From assembly GCA_964531265.1 (NCBI GenBank), contig CAZHDW010000006.1, positions 31,036-95,035 on the forward strand: DNA of 64,000 nt, given 5' to 3'. This DNA comes from Hominenteromicrobium sp964531265 (GTDB lineage: Bacteria; Bacillota; Clostridia; Oscillospirales; Acutalibacteraceae). Below are positions 16,597-23,634 of the stretch, piece after piece. Under the pieces are notes generated by a model that searched no databases, was not told the origin of the DNA, and saw nothing but the letters and a program-made list of their open reading frames with translations. Both the position numbers and the translations under genes were made by a program. Every line of letters begins with the position of its first letter. Positions within the stretch are counted from its first letter, which is position 1.

Positions 16597-17295
16597 ATGA
16601 GGAGCGACGAATTCATTGACCTTTACAAGCAGCTTGAGGATGAGCTGGAGGCAAAGTATTCCGGTAAAAAGAGAAGCTCATCCAGTGTTGTCTTTGAATA
16701 TATTAAAAGCATCGACAGCGCACCCGTGCGCGATGAGCTGAACGTGTGCCGGGAGATCAGGAATCTCATTGCTCACACTGCAGATATCGGCGGCGAACCG
16801 GTAGTCGAGCCGAGTGAGCAGGTCATACTGACGCTGAAAAAAATATTGGAGTTTGTCAAGCGACCGCCACTTGCCTTGGAATTTGCCACTCCATTCAAAA
16901 GCATACTCTCGGCACATTTGAACGATGATCTTTTTTCAACGATGGCAAAGATGGAAAAGCGCGGCTTTTCGCACATACCGATTATTGATAAAAAGCGCTT
17001 CGTTGGTGTTTTCAGTGTATCTACGATTTTCTCCTGTGTTCTGCACGACCCGGATGTGAATATATCCGAGGCCTCCACGATACGCGACCTTGCACGCCTA
17101 CTGCCGCCCGAGCAGCACATGGATAACTATGTTTTTGTGGATGCCGATACCACCCGTGAGGGCGTCAAGGCCATTTTCAACAGGATGAGCGGACAGAATC
17201 GCCGCGTCTCGGTTATCTTCATAACACAGCACGGCAGACACGATGAGCCGCTGCTCGGTATGCTGACCCCATGGGACATAATGAAGCCCGATTGA
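16597..17295 (+). CDS. CBS-domain protein with HEPN-like N-terminal domain
   Basis: Two parts are visible. Residues 1-90 are helical and contain CREIRNLIAHTADI (51-64); RNLIAH fits the R-x4-H motif of HEPN domains, which in other proteins is an RNase or nucleotide-transfer-regulating site. Residues ~95-232 form a CBS pair: the first contains SHIPIIDKKRFVGVFS, and the second, more diverged, ends with LLGMLTPWDIM. CBS pairs bind adenine nucleotides, so the protein may sense nucleotides. The gene follows GH30 by 33 bases with a strong GAGGAGG site. HEPN assignment is by motif and helix pattern only; the function is unknown. Confidence 0.75.
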   Translation: MRSDEFIDLYKQLEDELEAKYSGKKRSSSSVVFEYIKSIDSAPVRDELNVCREIRNLIAHTADIGGEPVVEPSEQVILTLKKILEFVKRPPLALEFATPFKSILSAHLNDDLFSTMAKMEKRGFSHIPIIDKKRFVGVFSVSTIFSCVLHDPDVNISEASTIRDLARLLPPEQHMDNYVFVDADTTREGVKAIFNRMSGQNRRVSVIFITQHGRHDEPLLGMLTPWDIMKPD

Positions 17296-17320
17296 TCACG
17301 GCGGATGTACATCTGCTTTC

Positions 17321-17349
17321 TTGCAAATCTCTTATTGATATGCTATAAT
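17321..17349 (+). promoter_or_regulatory. Promoter of the zinc alcohol dehydrogenase
   Basis: TTGCAA (17321-17326), 17 bases, TATAAT (17344-17349) with an extended TGC element before the -10 box. Confidence 0.75.
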
Positions 17350-17422
17350 TTCTCAGGTACTCAAAGAACTGTATAGCGCAGGCTTTATAATAAATCCTTA
17401 TTAATTTACAGGAGGTAATTTT

Positions 17423-18448
17423 ATGCTACAGCAGGTAATGACAGCTCCGGGTGTCATAGAATTCAGAGAGATCGAAACTCCTTCTCCGAAGGCCGGCGAG
17501 GTTCTCGTTAAGATCATGGAGATCGGCGTATGCGGATCGGATATTCATGTCTGGCACGGAAAGCACCCTTTCACCAGCTATCCCGTGACTCAGGGACACG
17601 AGGTCTCCGGCGAGATATGTGCTCTCGGTGAAGGCGTTACGGAGTTTAAGCTCGGCCAGAAGGTTACAATTCAGCCCCAGGTGGTTTGCGGAAAATGCCA
17701 TCCGTGCCGCCATGGAAAATATAACCTGTGCGAGGAGCTCAAGGTAATGGGCTTCCAGACCACCGGTGTGGCTTCCGAATACTTTGCAGTCGACGCAAAG
17801 AAGGTCACTCCCCTGCCCGACACCATGAGCTTTGATGAGGGCGCAATGATCGAGCCCCTTGCCGTTGCAGTTCACGCTGTACGTAAATTCGGCGATATGA
17901 ACGGAATGAAGGTCGCAGTGCTCGGAGCCGGCCCGATAGGTATACTGGTAGCTCAGGCTGCTAAGGGAATGGGCGCCGAAAGCGTTCTCATCACCGATGT
18001 CAGCGATGTTCGTCTCGAAAAAGCCAAGGAATGCGGTATCGATTTCTGCGTAAACACTGCAAACGCTGATTTCGGCGATGCACTTGTCGAATTCTTCGGC
18101 CCGGACAAGGCAGACGTCATCTATGACTGTGCAGGCAACAATATCACAATGGGTCAGGCCATTAAGTACGCAAGAAAGGGCAGTACAATCATTCTGGTAG
18201 CTGTTTTTGCCGGAATGGCAAATGTCGATCTCGCTGTGCTCAACGACCACGAGCTTGACCTCAACACCACTATGATGTACCGCAACGAGGACTATATTGA
18301 CGCGATACAGCTTGTAAATGACGGTAAGGTAAAGCTTCAGCCGCTCGTTTCAAAGCATTTTGCATTCCGTGATTATGCAGAGGCCTATCGCTATATAGAT
18401 GAAAATCGCGAAACAACCATGAAGGTTATCATAAACGTTCAGGAATAA
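17423..18448 (+). CDS. Zinc-dependent medium-chain alcohol/polyol dehydrogenase
   Basis: An MDR oxidoreductase of 341 residues, closest in style to sorbitol/L-iditol and threonine dehydrogenases. Catalytic zinc ligands C37, H59 and E60 (GHE) are seen; structural zinc cysteines are C89, C92, C95 and C103. The Rossmann nucleotide site is VAVLGAGPIGILVAQ, and an acidic residue at ITDVSD suggests NAD rather than NADP. It has its own promoter. The next gene, a metal exporter, starts 43 bases later and may be cotranscribed. The substrate is probably a sugar alcohol, but the sequence does not settle it. Confidence 0.92.
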   Translation: MLQQVMTAPGVIEFREIETPSPKAGEVLVKIMEIGVCGSDIHVWHGKHPFTSYPVTQGHEVSGEICALGEGVTEFKLGQKVTIQPQVVCGKCHPCRHGKYNLCEELKVMGFQTTGVASEYFAVDAKKVTPLPDTMSFDEGAMIEPLAVAVHAVRKFGDMNGMKVAVLGAGPIGILVAQAAKGMGAESVLITDVSDVRLEKAKECGIDFCVNTANADFGDALVEFFGPDKADVIYDCAGNNITMGQAIKYARKGSTIILVAVFAGMANVDLAVLNDHELDLNTTMMYRNEDYIDAIQLVNDGKVKLQPLVSKHFAFRDYAEAYRYIDENRETTMKVIINVQE

Positions 18449-18491
18449 TCCTTTTTTTGAACCGATAATATACAACGATACGGAGATGTAA

Positions 18492-19349
18492 ATGGTAATT
18501 TTAGAAGAAATCATACACCTTATATGGCACGCACTGTTGGACGCATTGAAGACCCTCCCCTTTCTGTTTTTGGCATATTTCCTGATAGAATATCTTGAAC
18601 ATAAGGGCAATAAAAAGCTTGAACGCAGTCTGCAAAAGCTCGGCCCATTCGGCCCGATAGGCGGAGCGCTCATGGGAATAATCCCCCAATGCGGTTTTTC
18701 CGTTGCTGCATCGAATTTCTATGCCGGCAGGATCATATCAGTCGGCACTTTGATAGCAGTTTATCTTTCAACCAGTGACGAGGCCATACCCATCCTGCTT
18801 TCTCAGCCGGAAATGCGCCGCTATATACTGCCCATGATGGCTGTCAAGTTCATCTCCGCCGTAGTATTCGGATTTATAATCGACTTTGTTGTCAAAAAGC
18901 TTATGAAGCCCGATGAAGAGCCGCCCTTTGAGGAGCTCTGCTATGAATGCGACTGTGACCACCTCGGAGTGCTGCGTTCGGCACTCCACCATACCGTGAA
19001 GATCTTTACATTCCTGTTCATAGTGAATCTGGTCATGGAGTGTGCCATACATTTCATCGGTGAGGACAGTATCTCCGAGCTTCTGCTGCATGGCAGTGTC
19101 TTCCAGCCGCTCTTGACCGCACTTATCGGCCTTATTCCAAACTGCGCCTCCTCTGTTATATTAACAGAGCTTTTCACTGCCGGCAGCCTGGAATTCGGCT
19201 CATGCATAGCCGGTCTCTGTGCCGGTGCGGGCACGGGCGTTGTCGTACTCTTCCGCACTAACAGGCGTCCCAAGGAAGACCTTGCTATTCTTGCCACGCT
19301 TTATTTTGCGGCAGTCATTACCGGCATGGTAATAAATTTGTTATTCTAA
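18492..19349 (+). CDS. Putative multi-spanning heavy-metal/arsenic exporter (ArsP_2-type)
   Basis: A 285-residue integral membrane protein with about eight to ten hydrophobic segments. The conserved GIIPQCGFSVAASNFYAGR and GLIPNCASSVILTELFTAG half-site motifs occur once in each half, pointing to an inverted-repeat fold. This pattern matches the family described as putative 10-TM heavy-metal exporters. A cytosolic loop between the halves carries ELCYECDCDHLG, a cysteine/histidine cluster suited to metal binding. The actual substrate is not shown. The ATG follows GGAG, and the gene is closed by a terminator. Confidence 0.8.
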   Translation: MVILEEIIHLIWHALLDALKTLPFLFLAYFLIEYLEHKGNKKLERSLQKLGPFGPIGGALMGIIPQCGFSVAASNFYAGRIISVGTLIAVYLSTSDEAIPILLSQPEMRRYILPMMAVKFISAVVFGFIIDFVVKKLMKPDEEPPFEELCYECDCDHLGVLRSALHHTVKIFTFLFIVNLVMECAIHFIGEDSISELLLHGSVFQPLLTALIGLIPNCASSVILTELFTAGSLEFGSCIAGLCAGAGTGVVVLFRTNRRPKEDLAILATLYFAAVITGMVINLLF

Positions 19350-19354
19350 TAACC

Positions 19355-19396
19355 AAAGACCGCCGGGATGAAAAAACATCTGGCGGTCTTTTTTAA
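19355..19396 (+). terminator. Rho-independent terminator
   Basis: AAAGACCGCCGGGATG / CATCTGGCGGTCTTTTTT with an A-rich loop, directly after the exporter gene. Confidence 0.92.
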
Positions 19397-19403
19397 CTAC
19401 CGA

Positions 19404-19433
19404 TAGACTTTATTTCCTTTTCCACTATATAAT
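19404..19433 (+). promoter_or_regulatory. Probable promoter of the OB-fold/amidohydrolase operon
   Basis: A good -10 box TATAAT (19428-19433) with a weak -35 TAGACT (19404-19409) at 18 bases. The first gene starts about 90 bases downstream. Confidence 0.45.
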
Positions 19434-19523
19434 CGTACATATAAGCGGCGAGGGTTATTAAGAATAAAACGGCGATATTCATCATATCAGCCGAAAATCA
19501 ATTAACCATGGAGGAACAAAAAA

Positions 19524-19943
19524 ATGAGTGAAACTTTAAAATTCTATCCAAAACATCCGTCATCTGAAAAAACAAACCTGATTGAGACCACTCCAATGCC
19601 GATTTTAGCGCAGGACGCTCCTTTTTCCGCAAAAACACTTTGCGAGGAGTTCCGCTCCGATTTGAACAGCGCGCTTGAAATATATGAGGATAAGCGCTTC
19701 GAAGTAACCGGTGTCGCGATAAAGGTAGGCCCGGATGTACACAACAAGCCCTCCATTGAGCTCTCCGACAACGTTGGCGGAGAAACCTATGCGCTGACAA
19801 TTTTCCCCACAGAAGACCATTACTCCAAGGTATCGGTCGGCGACATTGTAACGGTTCGCGCCAATTACCTTGTTCTTTCAAATCAGTTCGGTGTTGTCAT
19901 GAAGTACAGCGAGCTTGTCAATGTGGAGAAAGCCAATGCTTGA
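19524..19943 (+). CDS. OB-fold tRNA_anti-like protein
   Basis: A 139-residue soluble protein. The region ~40-135 matches the bacterial tRNA_anti-like OB fold: a YEDKRFEVTGVAIKVG strand pair, PSIELSDN, and a final VSVGDIVTVRANY plus VVMKYSELVNV. The N-terminal 30 residues look unstructured. Such domains often sit in small stand-alone proteins without known ligand. The ATG has TGGAGGA upstream. Its stop overlaps the next start by 8 bases, so it is translationally coupled to two metal-dependent hydrolases. Confidence 0.75.
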   Translation: MSETLKFYPKHPSSEKTNLIETTPMPILAQDAPFSAKTLCEEFRSDLNSALEIYEDKRFEVTGVAIKVGPDVHNKPSIELSDNVGGETYALTIFPTEDHYSKVSVGDIVTVRANYLVLSNQFGVVMKYSELVNVEKANA

Positions 19944-20913
19944 GCTGCGTTATCCCCTCTATGACGGCAAAAAAATATGGGCAAGCGCAGCGGTAACGGT
20001 GGAAAATGGTATTATCACAGCCGTCAGTGAATGTGATCCGTCATCCTGCAGACAGGGCTTTCTGATGCCCTGCTTGATCGACGCTCATGTTCATATGGGC
20101 ACAATGTCCCATGTGGAGGCAATGCTTCGTAACGGCGTGACAGCTGTCTGTGATGTCAGCGCATCGGAAGCTCTGATAAGCTCTTCCGACAAGCTTGATA
20201 TTATCGGCTCGGGCGGTATGGCAATGGGTGTCATTGTAAACCCCAGGAGCTATGTGAAGCAAGCTGCTGCCAACGGTGCAAAATATATAAAAGTGCTGTT
20301 GTTCAACGCTCTCTCAATAGGAAAACCCGCGCTATGTGGTATTGTCAGGGAGGCACATGCTCAGGGCTTGAAGGTGGCCGTCCATGCCACCGAGATCACA
20401 ACCGTCAATCAGGCAATCGATGCCAACGCCGATATCCTTCTGCATGTTCCGATGAAAGAAAGGCTTTCGGAAGAGACTGCTGCCAAAATTGCAGAAAAAG
20501 GCATTGCAGTTGCTCCTACACTGATAATGATGGAGACCTTTGCGCACAGCGGCAAAAACGGCTATGAGCCTGCTCATTATCAAAATGCCGAATACGCTGT
20601 AAGTCTGCTCAGAGATCACGGCGTTTCCATACTGGCCGCTACAGATGCAAATCCGGGTTCATTCGCACCGGCAGTGGGCTACGGAGATACTCTGCATCGC
20701 GAAATGGAGCTGCTCGTCAAAGCCGGTATGACACCGCTCGAGGTGTTGGGCTGTGCAACCTCGGCCAATGCCGATGCTTTTGAACTGAATTGCGGCAAAA
20801 TCGCACCTGGTTCACCGGCAAATATGCTCCTTATCAACGGTCGCCCCGATAAGGATATCCGCGACATAGGCAGAATTCAGAACATCTGGGTAAAAGGAGA
20901 AATTCTGAAATGA
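19936..20913 (+). CDS. Metal-dependent amidohydrolase (imidazolonepropionase-like)
   Basis: A 325-residue protein with the split beta-sandwich/TIM-barrel amidohydrolase layout. Metal ligands are visible as the HxH of DAHVHMG, a Lys in AKYIKVLLF (possible carboxylated lysine), His in VAVHATE and LLHVPM, and the catalytic Asp in ATDANPG. The start ATG at 19936 overlaps the stop of the OB-fold gene. The stop overlaps the next ATG by 4 bases. Cytosolic; substrate unknown, likely a cyclic amide or related compound. Confidence 0.88.
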   Translation: MLELRYPLYDGKKIWASAAVTVENGIITAVSECDPSSCRQGFLMPCLIDAHVHMGTMSHVEAMLRNGVTAVCDVSASEALISSSDKLDIIGSGGMAMGVIVNPRSYVKQAAANGAKYIKVLLFNALSIGKPALCGIVREAHAQGLKVAVHATEITTVNQAIDANADILLHVPMKERLSEETAAKIAEKGIAVAPTLIMMETFAHSGKNGYEPAHYQNAEYAVSLLRDHGVSILAATDANPGSFAPAVGYGDTLHREMELLVKAGMTPLEVLGCATSANADAFELNCGKIAPGSPANMLLINGRPDKDIRDIGRIQNIWVKGEILK

Positions 20914-21899
20914 AATTGATCACATTGGAAGAACATATACCATTAAAAACCTTAAGCCGTGCACTTGCACATTATCCAAGTGAGGATGCCGAACGCACAA
21001 GCTGTGCCGGCTCACCCGGGCTACCGTATTTTCCGGATATGACACTGTATTGCGATATAGGTGCAAGGCTCTCGGATATGGACAAAAACGGTATTACGAA
21101 ACAGATTCTTTCAGCTCCTGTATGCTCAGGTCTGCTACCGAAAAGAGAAGCGTCGTCCATCGTCCGTGAAGCGAATGATGAGTTGGCTCAAATAATCAAG
21201 CCGCATCACGACCGCTTCGGCGCATTTGCGGTGCTGCCGTGGTCAGACCCCGATGGTGCTGCTAAGGAACTGGAGCGAGCTGTAACAAAGCTCGGCTTTC
21301 AGGGTGCAATATTAGCCGGTCGTCCGACGGGACAGGATATTTTCCTCGATAACAAGCAATTTCTTCCCATACTTGAAGCTGCCGAAGCGCTGAACACGCC
21401 GATCTACATCCACCCTGCCGCTCCGATGACCTCGGTACAGAAATGCTACTATGACGGTCTCGGCGAGCAGCTGAGCGCAAGACTTTCGCTGTACGGCTGG
21501 GGTTGGCATCACGAAAGCGGAATCCAGCTTCTGCGAACGATTTTGTCCGGCGCCTTTGATAAATTTCCGAAATTACAGTTGATTGCCGGTCACTGGGGTG
21601 AAATGGTGCCCTTCTTCCTTTCCAGATTGGATCAGGCACTTCCGCAATCGGTCACAAAGCTGAGCTGTAGCATCACTGATACCTTCCGCCGCAACATCTT
21701 TGTAACGCCAAGCGGTATCTTTGATTACCCCCAACTGAAATTCTGCATTGAGGTACTCGGTTCCGATCGTATACTGCACAGTGTGGATTTTCCGTTCATA
21801 GACAATGCCGGAGCTAAGGAGTTTATAGAGAATGCTCCTGTAAGCGAGGATGAGAAAAGACAGATATCCTATCTCAACGCAGAAAAGCTGTTGAAATGA
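20910..21899 (+). CDS. Amidohydrolase-2 family (ACMSD/resorcylate decarboxylase-like) enzyme
   Basis: A TIM-barrel metal enzyme of 329 residues. It begins with the family's E-x-H metal motif (LEEH at 6-9), has His ligands in IYIHPA and LIAGHWGE, and the acid Asp in HSVDFPF. These match 2-amino-3-carboxymuconate-semialdehyde decarboxylase and gamma-resorcylate decarboxylase relatives, which perform non-oxidative decarboxylation or hydrolysis of aromatic or related acids. It is the third gene of a tightly coupled operon. The second hydrolase may act on its product or substrate, which is inference. Confidence 0.87.
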   Translation: MKLITLEEHIPLKTLSRALAHYPSEDAERTSCAGSPGLPYFPDMTLYCDIGARLSDMDKNGITKQILSAPVCSGLLPKREASSIVREANDELAQIIKPHHDRFGAFAVLPWSDPDGAAKELERAVTKLGFQGAILAGRPTGQDIFLDNKQFLPILEAAEALNTPIYIHPAAPMTSVQKCYYDGLGEQLSARLSLYGWGWHHESGIQLLRTILSGAFDKFPKLQLIAGHWGEMVPFFLSRLDQALPQSVTKLSCSITDTFRRNIFVTPSGIFDYPQLKFCIEVLGSDRILHSVDFPFIDNAGAKEFIENAPVSEDEKRQISYLNAEKLLK

Positions 21900-21970
21900 G
21901 CACGTCAATACATTAGGAACGAGCTTTATCGCGCCGTTAGTGGAATCACTGCCACAATAACAATCAACAT

Positions 21971-22009
21971 AAAAACCGACCTGTGATCGTAATCATAGGT
22001 CGGTTTTTT
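21971..22009 (+). terminator. Terminator of the amidohydrolase operon
   Basis: AAAAACCGACCT / AGGTCGGTTTTTT stem with a 14-base loop. Confidence 0.9.
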
Positions 22010-22017
22010 CCGGCTAA

Positions 22018-22058
22018 ACAACAAAAAGTGCAGGAAACCCCCGCGGCTTCCTGCACCT
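22018..22058 (-). terminator. Terminator of asnS
   Basis: On the minus strand GTGCAGGAAG / CTTCCTGCAC closes a GC-rich loop and is followed by TTTTTGTTG. It directly follows the asnS stop. Confidence 0.88.
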
Positions 22059-22070
22059 GAAATCAATTTA

Positions 22071-23465
22071 TCAGAACTCTGCGCTTCCGGTAGTACGCGG
22101 GAACGGGAGAACATCTCTTATATTGGAAACACCTGTAAGGTACATGACCATACGCTCAAAGCCAAGGCCAAAGCCGGCATGCTTATTGCCGCCGAACTTG
22201 CGGAGATCGAGGTACCACCAGTAATCCTCCTCATTGAGACCAAGCTCACGAATACGGCTGAGAAGCACATCATAGCGCTCCTCTCTCTGGCTGGCGCCAC
22301 AGAGCTCGCCGATTCCCGGAACAAGCAGGTCAGTTGCAGCAACTGTCTTGCCATCGTCGTTCAGACGCATGTAGAAGGCCTTTATCTCCTTCGGATAATC
22401 GGTTACGAATACCGGCTTACCGAAATGCTTCTCTGTGAGGAAGCGTTCATGCTCTGTCTGAAGATCTGCACCCCAGAATACCTTGTACTCAAACTCGTCA
22501 TTATGCTTTTCGAGCAGCTCGACAGCCTCTGTGTACGGAATACGTATGAAGTCGGAGTCGGCAACATGGCGCAGACGCTTGATAAGTCCCTTATCGACAA
22601 ACTGATTGAAGAACTCGAGATCCTGCGGGCATGTCTCAAGAACATAGCTGATAATGTACTTTACCATAGCCTCCATGACGTCCATATCATCAACAAGATC
22701 CGCAAAGGCCATTTCCGGCTCTATCATCCAGAATTCCGCCGCATGACGCGGAGTGTAGGAGTGCTCTGCACGGAAGGTCGGGCCGAAGGTATATATCTTG
22801 CCGAATGCCATAGCCATGCACTCACCCTCGAGCTGTCCGGAAACGGTGAGAGAGGTGCGCTTTCCGAAGAAATCCTGGCTGTAATCGACCTTGCCGTCCT
22901 CTGTCATGGGGAGGTTATCAAGATCGAGAGTTGTAACCTGGAACATCTCGCCGGCACCCTCGGCATCACTGCCCGTTATAAGCGGAGTGTGCACATAGGT
23001 AAAACCATTCTCATTGAAGAACTTATGAATTGCAAAGGCTGCTGCCGAACGCACACGGAATGCCGCACTGAACAGGTTTGTTCTCGGACGAAGGTGTGCA
23101 ACAGAGCGAAGATATTCAACTGTATGACGCTTCTTCTGCAGCGGATAATCCGGAGTGGATGTACCCTCAACTACTATCTCCTCTGCCTGAATCTCGAACG
23201 GCTGCTTTGCTTCCGGAGTCAGGATAAACTTACCGGTAACGCGCAGTGCAGCGCCGACATTCTGAGAAGCAATCTCCTTGTAATTATTGATATTTTCAAC
23301 GGTAAACACAATCTGAACGCCCTTAAAGCAACTGCCGTCATTCAGATCGATAAAACCGAAAGCCTTGCCATCGCGAATCGATCTCGCCCAGCCACAAACC
23401 GTAACCGAAGTATCCTTAAATGCTTCGGGAGATTTGTAGAGGGACATAATTTCTGTTCTTTTCAT
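22071..23465 (-). CDS. asnS: Asparaginyl-tRNA synthetase
   Basis: A class IIb aminoacyl-tRNA synthetase of 464 residues charging tRNA-Asn. The N-terminal OB-fold anticodon-binding domain runs VTVCGWARSIRDGKAFGFIDLNDGS... The catalytic domain has motif 2 around TFRAEHSYTPRHAAEFWMIEPE, typical of AsnRS rather than AspRS, and motif 3 GFGLGFERMVMYLTG. I prefer the ATG at 23465 for its distance from AAAGGA. The ATG at 23477 directly abuts that site, and one at 23447 is also possible. Single gene with its own promoter and terminator. Confidence 0.95.
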   Translation of the reverse strand: MKRTEIMSLYKSPEAFKDTSVTVCGWARSIRDGKAFGFIDLNDGSCFKGVQIVFTVENINNYKEIASQNVGAALRVTGKFILTPEAKQPFEIQAEEIVVEGTSTPDYPLQKKRHTVEYLRSVAHLRPRTNLFSAAFRVRSAAAFAIHKFFNENGFTYVHTPLITGSDAEGAGEMFQVTTLDLDNLPMTEDGKVDYSQDFFGKRTSLTVSGQLEGECMAMAFGKIYTFGPTFRAEHSYTPRHAAEFWMIEPEMAFADLVDDMDVMEAMVKYIISYVLETCPQDLEFFNQFVDKGLIKRLRHVADSDFIRIPYTEAVELLEKHNDEFEYKVFWGADLQTEHERFLTEKHFGKPVFVTDYPKEIKAFYMRLNDDGKTVAATDLLVPGIGELCGASQREERYDVLLSRIRELGLNEEDYWWYLDLRKFGGNKHAGFGLGFERMVMYLTGVSNIRDVLPFPRTTGSAEF

Positions 23466-23562
23466 TCTTATGTCCATTCCTTTCCTGCGGTACGGCTGAA
23501 ACAAACCGCCGATGCGAACTCCCGTCACGCACCGCCAGACCGCTCAATTTGTGCTATACTTT

Positions 23563-23592
23563 ATGATACTACAAACACCATTACTTTGGCAA
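23563..23592 (-). promoter_or_regulatory. asnS promoter
   Basis: On the minus strand TTGCCA (23587-23592), 18-base spacer, TATCAT (23563-23568). No T-box leader features (no AGGGTGG-type motif) are seen before asnS. Confidence 0.55.
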
Positions 23593-23634
23593 GATAAAAA
23601 TCAAAAGATTTCACAATATGGGGCGATAAACGGC

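Noticed and set aside
22179..23597. A long open frame opposite asnS.
   Set aside because: Codon pattern and composition are those of an antisense shadow; the real gene on the other strand has all catalytic motifs, a promoter and a terminator.
22071..23634. A T-box or other leader riboswitch before asnS, and a SAM/B12 riboswitch before metF.
   Set aside because: Leaders are short and lack the AGGGTGG-type T-box element or recognisable SAM or cobalamin riboswitch cores.
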